NCBI GenBank assembly: GCA_964441755.1
Contig: CAYTVG010000011.1
Span: forward strand, 77,233 to 141,232
DNA: 64,000 nt
Direction: 5' to 3'
Source of the DNA: JAUMBM01 sp964441755
Lineage (GTDB): Bacteria; Bacteroidota; Bacteroidia; Chitinophagales; Saprospiraceae
Part shown: positions 44,601 through 53,143 of the stretch, piece by piece
How the letters are laid out: every line of letters begins with the position of its first letter
Position numbering within the stretch: the stretch's first letter is position 1
Made by a program: the position numbers and the translations under genes
Notes under the pieces: generated by a model
What the model was told of the DNA's origin: nothing
Databases searched by the model: none
The model's input: only the letters and a program-made list of their open reading frames with translations

Positions 44601-46473
44601 TCAGGCCACTGTAACGGGAGGTGTGATGCCATATCAGTATCAATGGAGTAACCAGGGACAAGGACCGGACATTGGGCAACTTAGTGCCGGCAACTACCAG
44701 TTGAGTATTACGGATGCCAACGGCTGTTTTCAGTTGGGGAGTATCAGTATCAACGAGCCAGCGACGGCGGTAGACGTAACAGCCACGCAAACATTTGCCG
44801 GTTGTGCCGGCAGCGCGAGCAACCGTGCGCTGGCCGTGGCCAATGGCGGAACCGGTTCTGCCTATCAGTACAACTGGTCAGACGGGCAGACCGGCAGCAC
44901 CGCCAACCCGCTGGCCCCCGGGACCTACCAGGTAACCGTCACCGACCAGAATGGCTGTACGGACACCAGCAGTGTAGCTGTGGCGGATTTGGCACCGCTC
45001 ACTTTTTCGATACTGGCCGAATCGCCCAACTGCCACGACTACAGCGATGGTACCCTGAGCATCACCCAGATTATGGGAGGTGCGGGCCAGCAGCTCAGCG
45101 ACTACAGCTTTCAGTGGAGCAATGGCGGCAATGCCATTGCGGTATTTAACCTGCCTGGTGGATTTACTTACAGTGTGACCGTGACTGACCAGCAAGGCTG
45201 TCAGGGGACAGGCTCGAGAAGCCTGACCAATCCGGATCCGCTGACCATTGTATTAGCATCTTCAGCTGCCTCCTGCTACGGAAGTGCCGACGGATCTGCG
45301 ACGGTGACTGCCATCAACGGACCCAATGAAACCTACACCTTTCAGTGGGACAACAACACGGGCAATCAGACAGAGATCAGCGCCACCAACCTGTCGGCAG
45401 GCAGCTATTCGGTTGTTGTTACCGACAACCGGGGCTGCCGCGCCACCGATGCCGTCACGGTTGGTCAGCCGACAGAGATGGTAGCCACCTTCAACGTGAA
45501 GGACAACGGCTGTTTTGGAGAAGCGGAAGGCTCTGTTGTGAGCAGTGTCAGCGGAGGCGCAGGCAACTATACTTACAACTGGCCTGACGGCAGCCAGCAA
45601 GCAAACATCAGCGGCTTAGCCGCAGGCCTTTACGACCTAACCATCACAGACGGCAACGGCTGTGAGTTGGTCAGGCGCGTGCAGGTAGGCCAGCCCGAGC
45701 AGTTGCAACTAGTGGCCACTGTCAACCCCGTCCGTTGCCATGGAGACCGCAACGGCAGCATTGTGCTCAGTGCGACAGGCGGCACAGCCCCCTTCTTATA
45801 CAGTCTTGACGGTCAGCAATTTATTGGCAGCAACACCCTTATTGGCCTGTCTGCCGGCACCTATGGTATCAGCGTGCGCGACGCCCAGGGATGCCAGAAT
45901 TTCACTTTTGCCAACGTGACAGAGCCGGCACCATTCAGCATTGATGCGGGACCGGACGTATGGATAGTATATGGCGACAGTATCCCCTTGGTGACTACCG
46001 TGCAGAACGGCCTACAGCCCATTGAGTGGAACTGGTATGCATCCTTCCCGGGTACGCTGAGTTGTGACGACTGTGCCAGTCCCTATGCGGACCCGACCTA
46101 CACCATAGACTACGAAGTACTGGCAGTAGATGCCAACGGATGTGAGTCCACTGACCGGCTGCGGGTGATCGTTGAGAAGATCCGGCTGGTAACTGTGCCG
46201 ACGGGCTTTTCGCCCAACGGTGACGGCGAGAACGATTTGCTGTTGGTACACGGGCGACCGGGCTCGACCATCCTTAGTTTTCAGCTTTTCGATCGCTGGG
46301 GAGAGCTAATCTGGGAAGCGCGTGATTTCAGCATCAACGATCAGGCTACCGGCTGGGACGGCCGGGTGAAGGGGCAGGAAGTCAACGGAGGCGTATATTT
46401 GTGGGTTGTACGGGTACGCTATGAAGACGGAGAAGAAGAAGTGTTGCGAGGGCAGACCACGCTCATACGATAA
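41647..46473 (+). CDS. Modular CUB/PKD/P-domain/SprB-repeat protein with type B T9SS sorting domain
   Basis: A 1608-residue surface protein. The ATG at 41647 opens a signal peptide (MIQKLRLFLPLLLLSLASIE). In order: a CUB domain (to about 150; DVLTVYDGPSVAAGTLLG), a PKD domain (SFSWDFGDGGTAVG), two proprotein-convertase P domains (about 335-485 and 625-740; NGAWTLEVCDRWAIDNG and NGEWRLIAVDQFGIND), an Fn3-like part, seven SprB repeats (about 890-1430), and a gliding motility-associated C-terminal domain (VPTGFSPNGDGENDLL, FDRWGELIWEARDF, GGVYLWVVRVRYEDGEE). Type B tails need a SprF-type partner for export, and one is encoded next. P domains usually accompany proteases, but no catalytic domain is present. 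Probable adhesin. Confidence 0.92.
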   Translation: MIQKLRLFLPLLLLSLASIEALHSQTYLMNGNPINACSGVFTDSGGLNGNYSPNQNITTTICSNSMGITATHVQLTFSNVDIREGDVLTVYDGPSVAAGTLLGTHADFNGDPVFIFQASSANTSGCLTLVFTSDGSDEGTGWRATMNCVRSCQQIFADLASATPAVEPADNGWIDACPGTRIFLNGAGIYPQNGLIYQHSDFTSSFSWDFGDGGTAVGPNVSHIYDEPGGYTIQLTITDQLGCKNINFIGQRVRIAPRPRFNIAGDIPSVVCAQDTLTLSAIVNDSSSVYEMSVLPGISTFSTGGIVADSLPLPDGNGVCYTSAIEINSFSPGQTLQSIDDLEGVCVVMEHSFLHDLEVSLTCPSGVRVVMHNFISPPSTGGAGATFLGIPNDPDNPPGSIQPGTGWEYCWSADATNGTWRQYATNFNPGTMPAGDYNSFQSLNSFVGCPLNGAWTLEVCDRWAIDNGFIFEWSINFAPEIFPSLETFSPMIVDYSWQNNPTVTFFSPDSIQAVPQNAGTAAYNFTVTDEFGCAWDSLVNVQVLPPTHPDCSSCEDVYNDQEDVQICQGQSAQLDVRIVDSTLLRRAVTFESFPQAPFGFRLHGPSNPFTNSINVNSIRPITLTQPTLQIERVCVDISTNWNSDLVLSLRAPNGSLLELSSNNGGASDHYRNTCFTPTAATSIIAGTGPFTGDYRPEGNWSNLGGPINGEWRLIAVDQFGINDVGEVHSWSITFNSVNTISYLWTPAVGLSCPNCPTPVASPSQPISYRVLISDAYGCSLTDTINVVPLNQLPTPNISCVATDDARIIFSWPTIPGVSEYEYQLVIDGQPTPWTGPLAAQTFIAEGYPANTVVEIRVRIYVAGNPLCQPPIGTSSCTVNGCPTDRPPLVIDTILVNPVVCHGGNTGSATVVVGGGTAPFNYRWSHSLAQITPTATFLEAGTYEVTVTDANTCLTVGSVVVTEPDTLLVQLQASPVSCRGGNNGSIQATVTGGVMPYQYQWSNQGQGPDIGQLSAGNYQLSITDANGCFQLGSISINEPATAVDVTATQTFAGCAGSASNRALAVANGGTGSAYQYNWSDGQTGSTANPLAPGTYQVTVTDQNGCTDTSSVAVADLAPLTFSILAESPNCHDYSDGTLSITQIMGGAGQQLSDYSFQWSNGGNAIAVFNLPGGFTYSVTVTDQQGCQGTGSRSLTNPDPLTIVLASSAASCYGSADGSATVTAINGPNETYTFQWDNNTGNQTEISATNLSAGSYSVVVTDNRGCRATDAVTVGQPTEMVATFNVKDNGCFGEAEGSVVSSVSGGAGNYTYNWPDGSQQANISGLAAGLYDLTITDGNGCELVRRVQVGQPEQLQLVATVNPVRCHGDRNGSIVLSATGGTAPFLYSLDGQQFIGSNTLIGLSAGTYGISVRDAQGCQNFTFANVTEPAPFSIDAGPDVWIVYGDSIPLVTTVQNGLQPIEWNWYASFPGTLSCDDCASPYADPTYTIDYEVLAVDANGCESTDRLRVIVEKIRLVTVPTGFSPNGDGENDLLLVHGRPGSTILSFQLFDRWGELIWEARDFSINDQATGWDGRVKGQEVNGGVYLWVVRVRYEDGEEEVLRGQTTLIR

Positions 46474-46515
46474 TTGAGGCTACAGCTGTATTTTTTCATC
46501 AACTTACAAAACGCT

Positions 46516-47589
46516 ATGTTGCTAACATATAGACAAAAAAACCTTCTGACCATGCTGGCGCTGCTCGTCGGCCTGCAAGCTTACGCGCAGGATGCGCGTT
46601 TCGGTCAATTTTACGCAAGTCCGCTGACCCTCAATCCGGCCATGACCGGAGTTTTTGCCGGGCAGTACCGATTTGCTGCCAACTACCGGACTTTATACGC
46701 CTCGATTTTGGGTAACGAATCTTATGAAACCACGGCTGCCAGTTTTGACTACCGCTACCGTGTAGCCGGCTCAGACTATCTGGGTATTGGCGGCGTAGCC
46801 CTGCGCGATCAGGTGGGTACCTCCCGTTTCAGCCGCACTGAAGGCGGGCTGAGCGCCTCCTACCTCAAGCATTTGGGTGGCAGTCGTTACAGCAGTGCTA
46901 ACCAGTACCTTGTAGCGGGTGCGCAACTTGGATTTGGGCAGCGCGGATTTGATGCAGAGAAGCTATGGTTTAGCAAGCAATTTTTTGTAGACCCCTCCAG
47001 CCGGCAGGCATACATAGACTTTGGCGCAGCCAATGGGGAGAGTTTTGGAGACATGCGCACCAACCTGTACCTTGACTTCAATGCCGGGCTGATGTGGTAC
47101 GCCACCTTTGCCGAGAATGCGAGTCTGTACGTTGGCGGAGCCATGTACCACCTGACGGAGCCCAACATTTCATTTTTGGATGATCGGGAGGAGCGGTTAT
47201 ACCGGAAGTGGGTAGCCCATGCCGGCGGAGAGCTGCCTGTGGGGCGGCAGCTCAGTCTGATGCCGGCGGTAGCTGTTATGGGTCAAGGGCCAGCCTTCAG
47301 TGCTACGCCGGGAATGAACCTGCGCTACTCCAACCATGACTGGCGAGAGGTAGCCATCCGTGCGGGTGTATGGGCACACCTGTCTAACCAACGCGACCAG
47401 CTGGGACTTGACGCCGTCATTATCAGCACGATATTAGAGATGGACCGGGTGCAGGTAGGTTTGAGTTATGACGTGACCACCTCTGTATTGGCGGGCGTCA
47501 ACAACTCCAGAGGTGCTTTTGAGTTGTCGCTTATATATATAGGTGCCGAAAAGGTGCGCTATGGCCGGGTCAACTGTCCCAAATTCTAG
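46516..47589 (+). CDS. PorP/SprF-family protein, likely partner of the upstream surface protein
   Basis: A 357-residue outer-membrane protein, starting at ATG 46516 with a signal peptide (LLTMLALLVGLQAYAQ). The family opening DARFGQFYASPLTLNPAMTG is clear, then FAANYRTLYASILGNESYET and a series of barrel strands, with the C-terminal GAFELSLIYIG typical of SprF. SprF is required for secretion of SprB and other type B tail proteins. It follows the type B protein gene by 42 bases, the same order as sprB-sprF elsewhere. Distinct from the porP copy at 5.6-6.6 kb, which has the gldK context. Confidence 0.92.
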   Translation: MLLTYRQKNLLTMLALLVGLQAYAQDARFGQFYASPLTLNPAMTGVFAGQYRFAANYRTLYASILGNESYETTAASFDYRYRVAGSDYLGIGGVALRDQVGTSRFSRTEGGLSASYLKHLGGSRYSSANQYLVAGAQLGFGQRGFDAEKLWFSKQFFVDPSSRQAYIDFGAANGESFGDMRTNLYLDFNAGLMWYATFAENASLYVGGAMYHLTEPNISFLDDREERLYRKWVAHAGGELPVGRQLSLMPAVAVMGQGPAFSATPGMNLRYSNHDWREVAIRAGVWAHLSNQRDQLGLDAVIISTILEMDRVQVGLSYDVTTSVLAGVNNSRGAFELSLIYIGAEKVRYGRVNCPKF

Positions 47590-47593
47590 TGTG

Positions 47594-47624
47594 CCGGATT
47601 TTTTGCCTCTGGCAAAAAATCCGG
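47594..47624. repeat. Perfect 14-bp inverted repeat after the SprF gene
   Basis: CCGGATTTTTTGCC (47594-47607) and GGCAAAAAATCCGG (47611-47624) with a 3-base loop. It has no long T-run of its own; it may act with the next hairpin. It is the best copy of a short element also seen at 13626, 16990 and 39447. Confidence 0.7.
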
Positions 47625-47650
47625 GTGTTTTTGGGGGCGGGTGTGGGTAA

Positions 47651-47702
47651 AAACCGCGTTTTGGTTTTTCTTCGAAAAACCAAAGCGCGGTTTTTTTTTT
47701 AA
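47651..47702 (+). terminator. Strong intrinsic terminator
   Basis: An about 20-bp stem (AAACCGCG...CGCGGTTT with TTTTGG/CCAAAG inside) with a TTCG loop and ten or more T. It ends the SprB-like/SprF pair on the plus strand and borders the converging methyltransferase-like gene. Confidence 0.9.
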
Positions 47703-47704
47703 CA

Positions 47705-48457
47705 TCAGGCCCACAGGCCGATGCGCCAGGGCTTGCGCGCGAAGGGGACAAAGGACCAATGGCGGCGCGTTTTCCAGTCGGGGCGAAAAAAGAGCACTCC
47801 CAGTTGAAAGAAATCGACCGACTGGGAGACCGAGGGGATTTCCCGCCATGCCTCCCAGCGGGCGGTTGCTGAGGGGCTGGCGTGGTTATTGAGTATAACA
47901 ATCTGGCTATCAGCATTTACATAAGGTAATATTTGTAAAAACAAGTCAGGCGAAGCCCTATCCCAGTCCTGTGCATCGACGACGAGCAGGGCGAGTTGCC
48001 CCTGCGCTTCCAGCCAACTAAGCAGCGCCTGTTGGTCGGTCAGCAGCCTGGCTGCCTGGCCTACGGCCGGCAGCTGCTGCAAGCGGGCGTCGGCAAACGG
48101 CGGCGGCAAGAAGACTGCATTATTGCGGGCGCCCAACGCCCGCTGGCTCAAGTAGAGCGGGATATAATTGGAAGGCAAGCAAAACGCCATATTTTTTGGC
48201 GCAGCCGCCACAACAATTTTAAACAATAAGCGGCCCAGCGACACAGCCGGGCGGTCAGCCCGCTGCAGCGGAGCCCCTTTTTGCGCCAGCCACTGCGGCA
48301 GATCGTCGAAAGCATAGAACCACAGATCATTGTCGAGCACCCTGTCCAGCCAGGCGGAGAGGAAAGAAGAATGCACATCGAAGCGCGTGAGCGCGGAGCG
48401 ATAGAAGCGGCCATAGGCGCGGAGGCGATACCAAAGAGCGGGAGCTGCGAGCGGCAT
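47705..48457 (-). CDS. Diverged SAM-dependent methyltransferase-like protein
   Basis: A 250-residue protein without signal peptide. The C-terminal half resembles a class of Bacteroidota O-methyltransferase-like proteins: LALLVVDAQDWDRASPDLFLQ, QIVILNNHASPSATARWEAW, SVDFFQLGVLFFRPDWK and a final HWSFVPFARKPWRIG. The glycine-rich SAM-binding motif is weak and the usual acidic residues are partly replaced (LNNH instead of DDIH), so catalysis is uncertain. The start MPLAAPALWYRLRAYGRF at 48457 is preferred. It is alone on the minus strand. Confidence 0.65.
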   Translation of the reverse strand: MPLAAPALWYRLRAYGRFYRSALTRFDVHSSFLSAWLDRVLDNDLWFYAFDDLPQWLAQKGAPLQRADRPAVSLGRLLFKIVVAAAPKNMAFCLPSNYIPLYLSQRALGARNNAVFLPPPFADARLQQLPAVGQAARLLTDQQALLSWLEAQGQLALLVVDAQDWDRASPDLFLQILPYVNADSQIVILNNHASPSATARWEAWREIPSVSQSVDFFQLGVLFFRPDWKTRRHWSFVPFARKPWRIGLWA

Positions 48458-48830
48458 AATGAAGCGTGAATATTTGCGGTGTCGTTATGAAATTGCGATC
48501 AGCCGGGCGGTAATATAAGGCAGAACCATCGAAAATTCAAGTCACTGGCAGAGCGGATTCGGTCGTTGGCGGAGATTAGCAACTCTGAACCAAAAGGAAA
48601 GGATTGTATAATAAATCAATATGTTAACAATTCATTTGCTAAAAAACTAAACATATAGATAACTGTTATTTTTCTTAGATTTGGTGTTTGGGAAGCAGCG
48701 GGACGCCGGTTATCAGGCTTTGGCTTACTGTGTCTGCAAAAAAATTGTATCAAAAATGTACCTTTTTGGAATGCTTCCCGTATAAGGCCTATGCACTTAT
48801 ATCATTTTATTTATACTCAACTACCGCTGT
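48458..48830. other. AT-rich divergent intergenic region
   Basis: This region lies between the methyltransferase-like and subtilase genes. A perfect -7 box TAGATTTG is at 48676-48683 on the plus strand, but no TTG lies 19-21 bases before it. No small gene was seen. Confidence 0.4.
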
Positions 48831-50489
48831 ATGAATTTTAGCGTATTTACCCGGGTGATGATGGCAGGGATGTTTACCGTGCTGATCCTGGGCAATATCA
48901 CAGCTCAACAGAAGAGCACCCCCCAAAACTGGTTTCACCTTGACTTTGACCGGGACGGAATTCCGGGGCTGAGCACCAACAGAGCCTACGAAGAGCTGCT
49001 GAACGGCCGCAAGAGCCAGCCTGTTGTGGTGGCCGTGATTGATTCAGGCATTGACTACGAGCATGAGGACCTCAAGCCTGTGATGTGGGTCAATGAAGAC
49101 GAGATTCCCGGCAACGGCATTGATGATGACAATAACGGTTACATTGATGACATTCATGGCTGGAATTTCATTGGCAACCCTGACGGTCGCAACATTGACG
49201 ATGAGAATCTGGAGATTGTGCGATTGTACAACCAGTGGAAGACGCGTTTTGAAGGAGCGGATCTGAGTCGGCTGTCGAAAGCGGACCGAGCGGATTACGA
49301 TACCTACCAGAACTATGCGAATGAGATTAAGCAGAAGCGTGCGGAGTTGGCGCCCAATGTGGAGTTATACTCATCGACGCTGAAGGCCTTCAACAGCATT
49401 GCGGCCAGTCTGGGCAAATCGCATGCGGAGATTACGCTGGAGGACGTGCAGGGATTTCGCTCTACGGATGAGACCCTCACGCGTGCCGGTCGCATGCTGA
49501 GCAATTACATGCAACAAGGAGAGACTTTTGAAGGCATTTATCACGAGATTGAAGATGTATTTGCCTATTTCAACGGGCAGTACAATTACAATTGGAATCC
49601 GGATTTTGATGCCCGTCATATTTCCGGGGACAACCCTATGGATACGAGCGACCGCAACTACGGCAACAGCGATGTTGAAGGTGGTGATGCGACGCACGGC
49701 ACGCACGTGGCCGGCATTATTGGTGCTGCCCGCGGCAACGGGCTGGGCATGGACGGAGTTGCTGACAATGTGCGCATTATGTCGATACGTGCGGTACCTA
49801 ATGGAGACGAGCGGGACAAGGACGTTGCGAATGCCATCCGCTATGCGGTTGACAACGGAGCGCAGGTCATTAATATGAGTTTTGGCAAAGGCGCCTCTCC
49901 GCAGAAAGAAGCTGTTGACGAAGCTGTGCGCTATGCTGTATCAAAGGATGTGATTTTGATTCATGCTGCCGGCAACGACGGTAAGGAGAACAACCTGAGC
50001 AACAACTTCCCCAACGACCGTTTTGCCCGGAAGGGGTTGTTTGCGCCTTCGGAAGCGGCTACCTGGATTGAAGTAGGTGCCAGTACGGCCCTCAACAGTG
50101 CTTCTCTTACGGCGGACTTTTCGAATTACAGCCCTGAGTTGGTTGATGTTTTTGCGCCTGGTGTGCGCATTTACGCGACAGTTCCCGGTGATGAATACCA
50201 GAACCTTCAGGGAACCAGTATGGCGGCGCCTATGGTTGCCGGTGTGGCGGCGCTGCTCCGCGGCTACTTCCCTGACCTGACGGGTACGCAGATCAAGTCG
50301 ATCATCATGGCTTCCACGGTACGTTACCAGACGCAGGTGAACATCCCCGGCGGTGAAGGTGAAAAAGCATCTTTTGCGCGGTTGTGTGTAACTGGCGGCG
50401 TTGTGAATGCCTATAAGGCCATTGAGTTGGCGAAGGCCACTAAGGGCAAGAAAAAGAACGCGCCTGCGCGTGATCCGATGCTCCGCTAA
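48831..50489 (+). CDS. Subtilisin-like (S8) serine peptidase
   Basis: A 552-residue exported subtilase with a signal peptide (MAGMFTVLILGNITAQ). The catalytic triad is intact: Asp71 in VVAVIDSGIDYEHED, His289 in GDATHGTHVAGII, Ser463 in QGTSMAAPMVAGVAAL, with the oxyanion Asn in HAAGNDGKENN. Between Asp and His there are about 220 residues instead of the more usual 30-60, mostly helical and charged (about 125-250). There is an EF-hand-like NGIDDDNNGYIDD. It has no T9SS tail; the C-terminus is basic (KATKGKKKNAPARD), so it may stay in the periplasm. Substrate unknown. It has its own terminator. Confidence 0.92.
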   Translation: MNFSVFTRVMMAGMFTVLILGNITAQQKSTPQNWFHLDFDRDGIPGLSTNRAYEELLNGRKSQPVVVAVIDSGIDYEHEDLKPVMWVNEDEIPGNGIDDDNNGYIDDIHGWNFIGNPDGRNIDDENLEIVRLYNQWKTRFEGADLSRLSKADRADYDTYQNYANEIKQKRAELAPNVELYSSTLKAFNSIAASLGKSHAEITLEDVQGFRSTDETLTRAGRMLSNYMQQGETFEGIYHEIEDVFAYFNGQYNYNWNPDFDARHISGDNPMDTSDRNYGNSDVEGGDATHGTHVAGIIGAARGNGLGMDGVADNVRIMSIRAVPNGDERDKDVANAIRYAVDNGAQVINMSFGKGASPQKEAVDEAVRYAVSKDVILIHAAGNDGKENNLSNNFPNDRFARKGLFAPSEAATWIEVGASTALNSASLTADFSNYSPELVDVFAPGVRIYATVPGDEYQNLQGTSMAAPMVAGVAALLRGYFPDLTGTQIKSIIMASTVRYQTQVNIPGGEGEKASFARLCVTGGVVNAYKAIELAKATKGKKKNAPARDPMLR

Positions 50490-50506
50490 GCGGCTGCTTC
50501 GGGGGC

Positions 50507-50545
50507 AAAAAGGGCCTGCATACTCGGTATGCAGGCCCTTTTTTT
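50507..50545 (+). terminator. Intrinsic terminator after the subtilase gene
   Basis: A perfect 17-bp stem (50507-50523 with 50527-50543) and a TCG loop, with a T-run. It cleanly separates the subtilase from the following cluster. Confidence 0.93.
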
Positions 50546-50606
50546 ATTGTGGTATTATTCAAAGTTTTTCAAATCAATTTATTGTTTTTCAGATAATTGC
50601 AGCCTG

Positions 50607-50636
50607 TTGTACAGTTGTGGGAGAACGCCTATTTTG
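50607..50636 (+). promoter_or_regulatory. Candidate promoter of the five-gene surface cluster
   Basis: TTG (50607-50609) and TATTTTG (50630-50636) are 20 bases apart, a good fit to the Bacteroidota pattern apart from one missing base in the -7 box. The leader would be about 15 bases. No other terminator or promoter is obvious until the window end. Confidence 0.45.
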
Positions 50637-50658
50637 CATACAAATTCAATAAGCACAT

Positions 50659-51384
50659 ATGACTCACAGGAAGAAAAGAATCTACAGCGGTTTATTAATG
50701 ACCGGTTGGCTGTTGTGTTCGGGTATAGGTCAGGCGTGTGGCACGCTTCCGGCGGTGCTTCGGGAAGCTTCGACGGCGGCGGGCAGCAGGCAGTATGAGC
50801 TTGTGAGACAATTGCAGGCCTATTCATTACTCTGCTGGGATATGCAAACGCGGGCCATGCTGGAGGACATACTACAAAGCCGCCCGGCACATTGGCGAGA
50901 ATGGGCGCTGTTGGCGGGCAGTTTGCAGATGGAACGCCCCCTTCGCGAGGTACTTGGGCAGTGTACCCCCGGGGACAACCGTATCGAAGCGCTGCGTCTG
51001 GCGCTTGTACGCTGCGGGGATGAAGAGCTGCTCAGACGGCTGATGCAAGTGGTGCGTGAGAAGCCGTTGGATGATGAATTTGTTTATCGGTATGCTCCGA
51101 TATTGGTATACACACGGCAGGATACAGCTGTGCGCTATTTGCTGGAGCTTATCGGCCTGCACGACCGCAACTGCAGCGATGCTGCTATGGAAAGCCCCAA
51201 CGAGCTCAGCTGTGCATACAGGCTGATGGAACTACTTGCCCCTGTGATCATTGACTTCCCGATAGCCTGGGATTCCCTCACGGAGGAACTTGATACACCT
51301 GATTATGAGCAAGCCCTGGCAACTGTGAGACACTGGATAAGCAAGCAGCGCGGCCCCTGCCGGCTGCGAACCGACATCTACTGA
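50659..51384 (+). CDS. Exported helical protein, first gene of the surface cluster
   Basis: A 241-residue protein of unknown family. A signal peptide (residues 1-26, ending GIGQA) is followed by Cys27, though the lipobox is poor. The rest is alpha-helical, with short paired helices like HEAT or similar repeats (LVRQLQAYSLLCWDMQTRAML, RIEALRLALVRCGDEELLRRLM, YAPILVYTRQDTAVRYLLELI) and several Cys (about eight), so disulfides are likely. It starts about 20 bases after the predicted transcription start and ends 49 bases before the barrel gene. Function not known; it probably acts in the periplasm. Confidence 0.75.
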   Translation: MTHRKKRIYSGLLMTGWLLCSGIGQACGTLPAVLREASTAAGSRQYELVRQLQAYSLLCWDMQTRAMLEDILQSRPAHWREWALLAGSLQMERPLREVLGQCTPGDNRIEALRLALVRCGDEELLRRLMQVVREKPLDDEFVYRYAPILVYTRQDTAVRYLLELIGLHDRNCSDAAMESPNELSCAYRLMELLAPVIIDFPIAWDSLTEELDTPDYEQALATVRHWISKQRGPCRLRTDIY

Positions 51385-51433
51385 TGAGAGGCCTCTTTGA
51401 TTTACCCTTTCAATGAATTAGCAACACCGGATT

Positions 51434-53128
51434 ATGTCAACGAATACCCCTCAACGACAGCTCGTGCAGCTGCTCGTACTGGCGATGCTATGTCACACCC
51501 ATGGTGGCGCAGCCCAGGCCAGCTCGATGCTGGCGCGCTGGAAAGCAGACAACCCTTTGCGCATTAGCGGCAGTTTATCGTCCTCACTACAGACCAACGC
51601 CATACGAGGCTTAGCAGCAAGAGCGGACGCTTTCAGTCTGCGAGCCCATGCCAACCTGCTCATCCGCTACATGGGTATAAAAGCCCCGCTTGCCCTGGCG
51701 TGGAGTGACGGCAATGCCACTTACCGGCTGCCCTCTTACCGGCTGTTGGGGCTGAGTCCCACCTACAAGTGGATAAGTCTGCATGTAGGCGACAGGAGTA
51801 TGGCGATCTCCAACTATTCCCTGTCCAACCACAATATACGAGGATTGGGTGTGGAGTTAAAGCCAGGGCATTGGTTTTTGGGTATACTGGGAGGCAGGAT
51901 ACAATCATTCCGACCAGAAGATGCCGACGCTATACAATCGCAGGCAGCCACCTATGAGCGCCATGGCTGGGGAGCCAAAGCCGGCTATGATGACGGCAAA
52001 CGTCGATTGGCGGTACATGCCTTTCAGGCCCGCGATCGAGGGCAGCTGTCCATTGACAGTCTGAGTATGGCAGTACTGGGCCCCCCTAAAGAAAACATGA
52101 TTATAGGAATGCAATGGCGGCAAGCGCTCAGCAAGCATCTTTTTGTAGAAACCGAAGCAGCCCGGAGTATGCTGACCCGGGATGCGGAGAGTCCGGAGGT
52201 GAGCGATCGCGGCACCGGTTTGGGGCTAATTCGATGGCGCAGTTCTACGGGCATCCACAACGCCTGGTCGGCCAAGCTGGCATATCGTCCGCGCAAGGGG
52301 CATTATCAGTTTGTCTATGAGCATATAGACCCTGGCTATCAGTCACTGGGAGCCCTGTTTTTCAACAATGACCTGCAGCGGGCAAGTCTGGGAATACAAC
52401 ACCCCATAAAAAACGACCGCATACAACTGGATGCCAGGATTGGCATGGAGAAAAACGGGCTGAGGCCCCGGGCCGGCAACCAGCAGCAGCGACTGGTGAG
52501 TGCCCTGACGCTGGCTGCAAAAATATCGGACAAGACGAACCTGAGTGGCAGTTGGTCCAATTTTTCCCTGACACAGCGCTATCGGTTCGCCCGCGTACCC
52601 ATAGTAGACGTAGATTCCGTTACGTGGCTACAGACCAACGGCAGCATGTTGTTGTCTTTACATACACAGACAGGCAAGCAGGCAAGCAATATGCTGTCAA
52701 TTTCAGTATCGATGCAGCGAGCCCAGGCACTTGAGAACGAGCAGGTAGTCATTGCACAAGAAAATCAGTTTGTGAATGCACACATCAGCTACCAATGCCA
52801 GTTGCGCGATGAGCGCTGGCAATGGCACAGCAACTGGCTATTCAACCACAACCGTACATGGGCAGCGACCCATTGGATGACGGGCCCCGCTACGACCCTG
52901 AGCATGGTAGGGAAGCGCACGATAAATGCAGGACTATCATACTTACAGCAAGGAGGTGCGGGCAGGGAATACACCTATGTACTTCAATCATGGATAGAAA
53001 CAGCCTTGACGCTCGCAGCGCAGCAACAGTTATCGCTCAGGATAGCAAGTATGCGTGCGGGAAGCGCAGGAGCTCAGCCCGTATTGGACTGGAACCTTGC
53101 GCTGCAGTATCGGTATAGCTGGCAATAA
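51434..53128 (+). CDS. Outer-membrane beta-barrel protein of unknown family
   Basis: A 564-residue protein with a signal peptide (QLVQLLVLAMLCHTHGGAAQ) and almost continuous amphipathic strands. Near the N-terminus are RISGSLSSSLQTNAIRG, YRLLGLSPTYKWISLHVGDR, SNHNIRGLGVELKPGHWF, a sequence pattern I associate with large Bacteroidota barrels encoded next to giant surface proteins. It ends in a strand with C-terminal Trp-Gln (LQYRYSWQ). About 20-24 strands are possible by length. Likely role: outer-membrane pore or anchor for the adjacent exported proteins, which is inference. It is 15 bases from the next gene. Confidence 0.78.
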   Translation: MSTNTPQRQLVQLLVLAMLCHTHGGAAQASSMLARWKADNPLRISGSLSSSLQTNAIRGLAARADAFSLRAHANLLIRYMGIKAPLALAWSDGNATYRLPSYRLLGLSPTYKWISLHVGDRSMAISNYSLSNHNIRGLGVELKPGHWFLGILGGRIQSFRPEDADAIQSQAATYERHGWGAKAGYDDGKRRLAVHAFQARDRGQLSIDSLSMAVLGPPKENMIIGMQWRQALSKHLFVETEAARSMLTRDAESPEVSDRGTGLGLIRWRSSTGIHNAWSAKLAYRPRKGHYQFVYEHIDPGYQSLGALFFNNDLQRASLGIQHPIKNDRIQLDARIGMEKNGLRPRAGNQQQRLVSALTLAAKISDKTNLSGSWSNFSLTQRYRFARVPIVDVDSVTWLQTNGSMLLSLHTQTGKQASNMLSISVSMQRAQALENEQVVIAQENQFVNAHISYQCQLRDERWQWHSNWLFNHNRTWAATHWMTGPATTLSMVGKRTINAGLSYLQQGGAGREYTYVLQSWIETALTLAAQQQLSLRIASMRAGSAGAQPVLDWNLALQYRYSWQ

Positions 53129-53143
53129 ACAAACAAGACGACT

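Noticed and set aside
47434..47916. 160-codon minus-strand frame across the SprF end and the terminators
   Set aside because: It reads through two strong hairpins and overlaps two better-supported genes.
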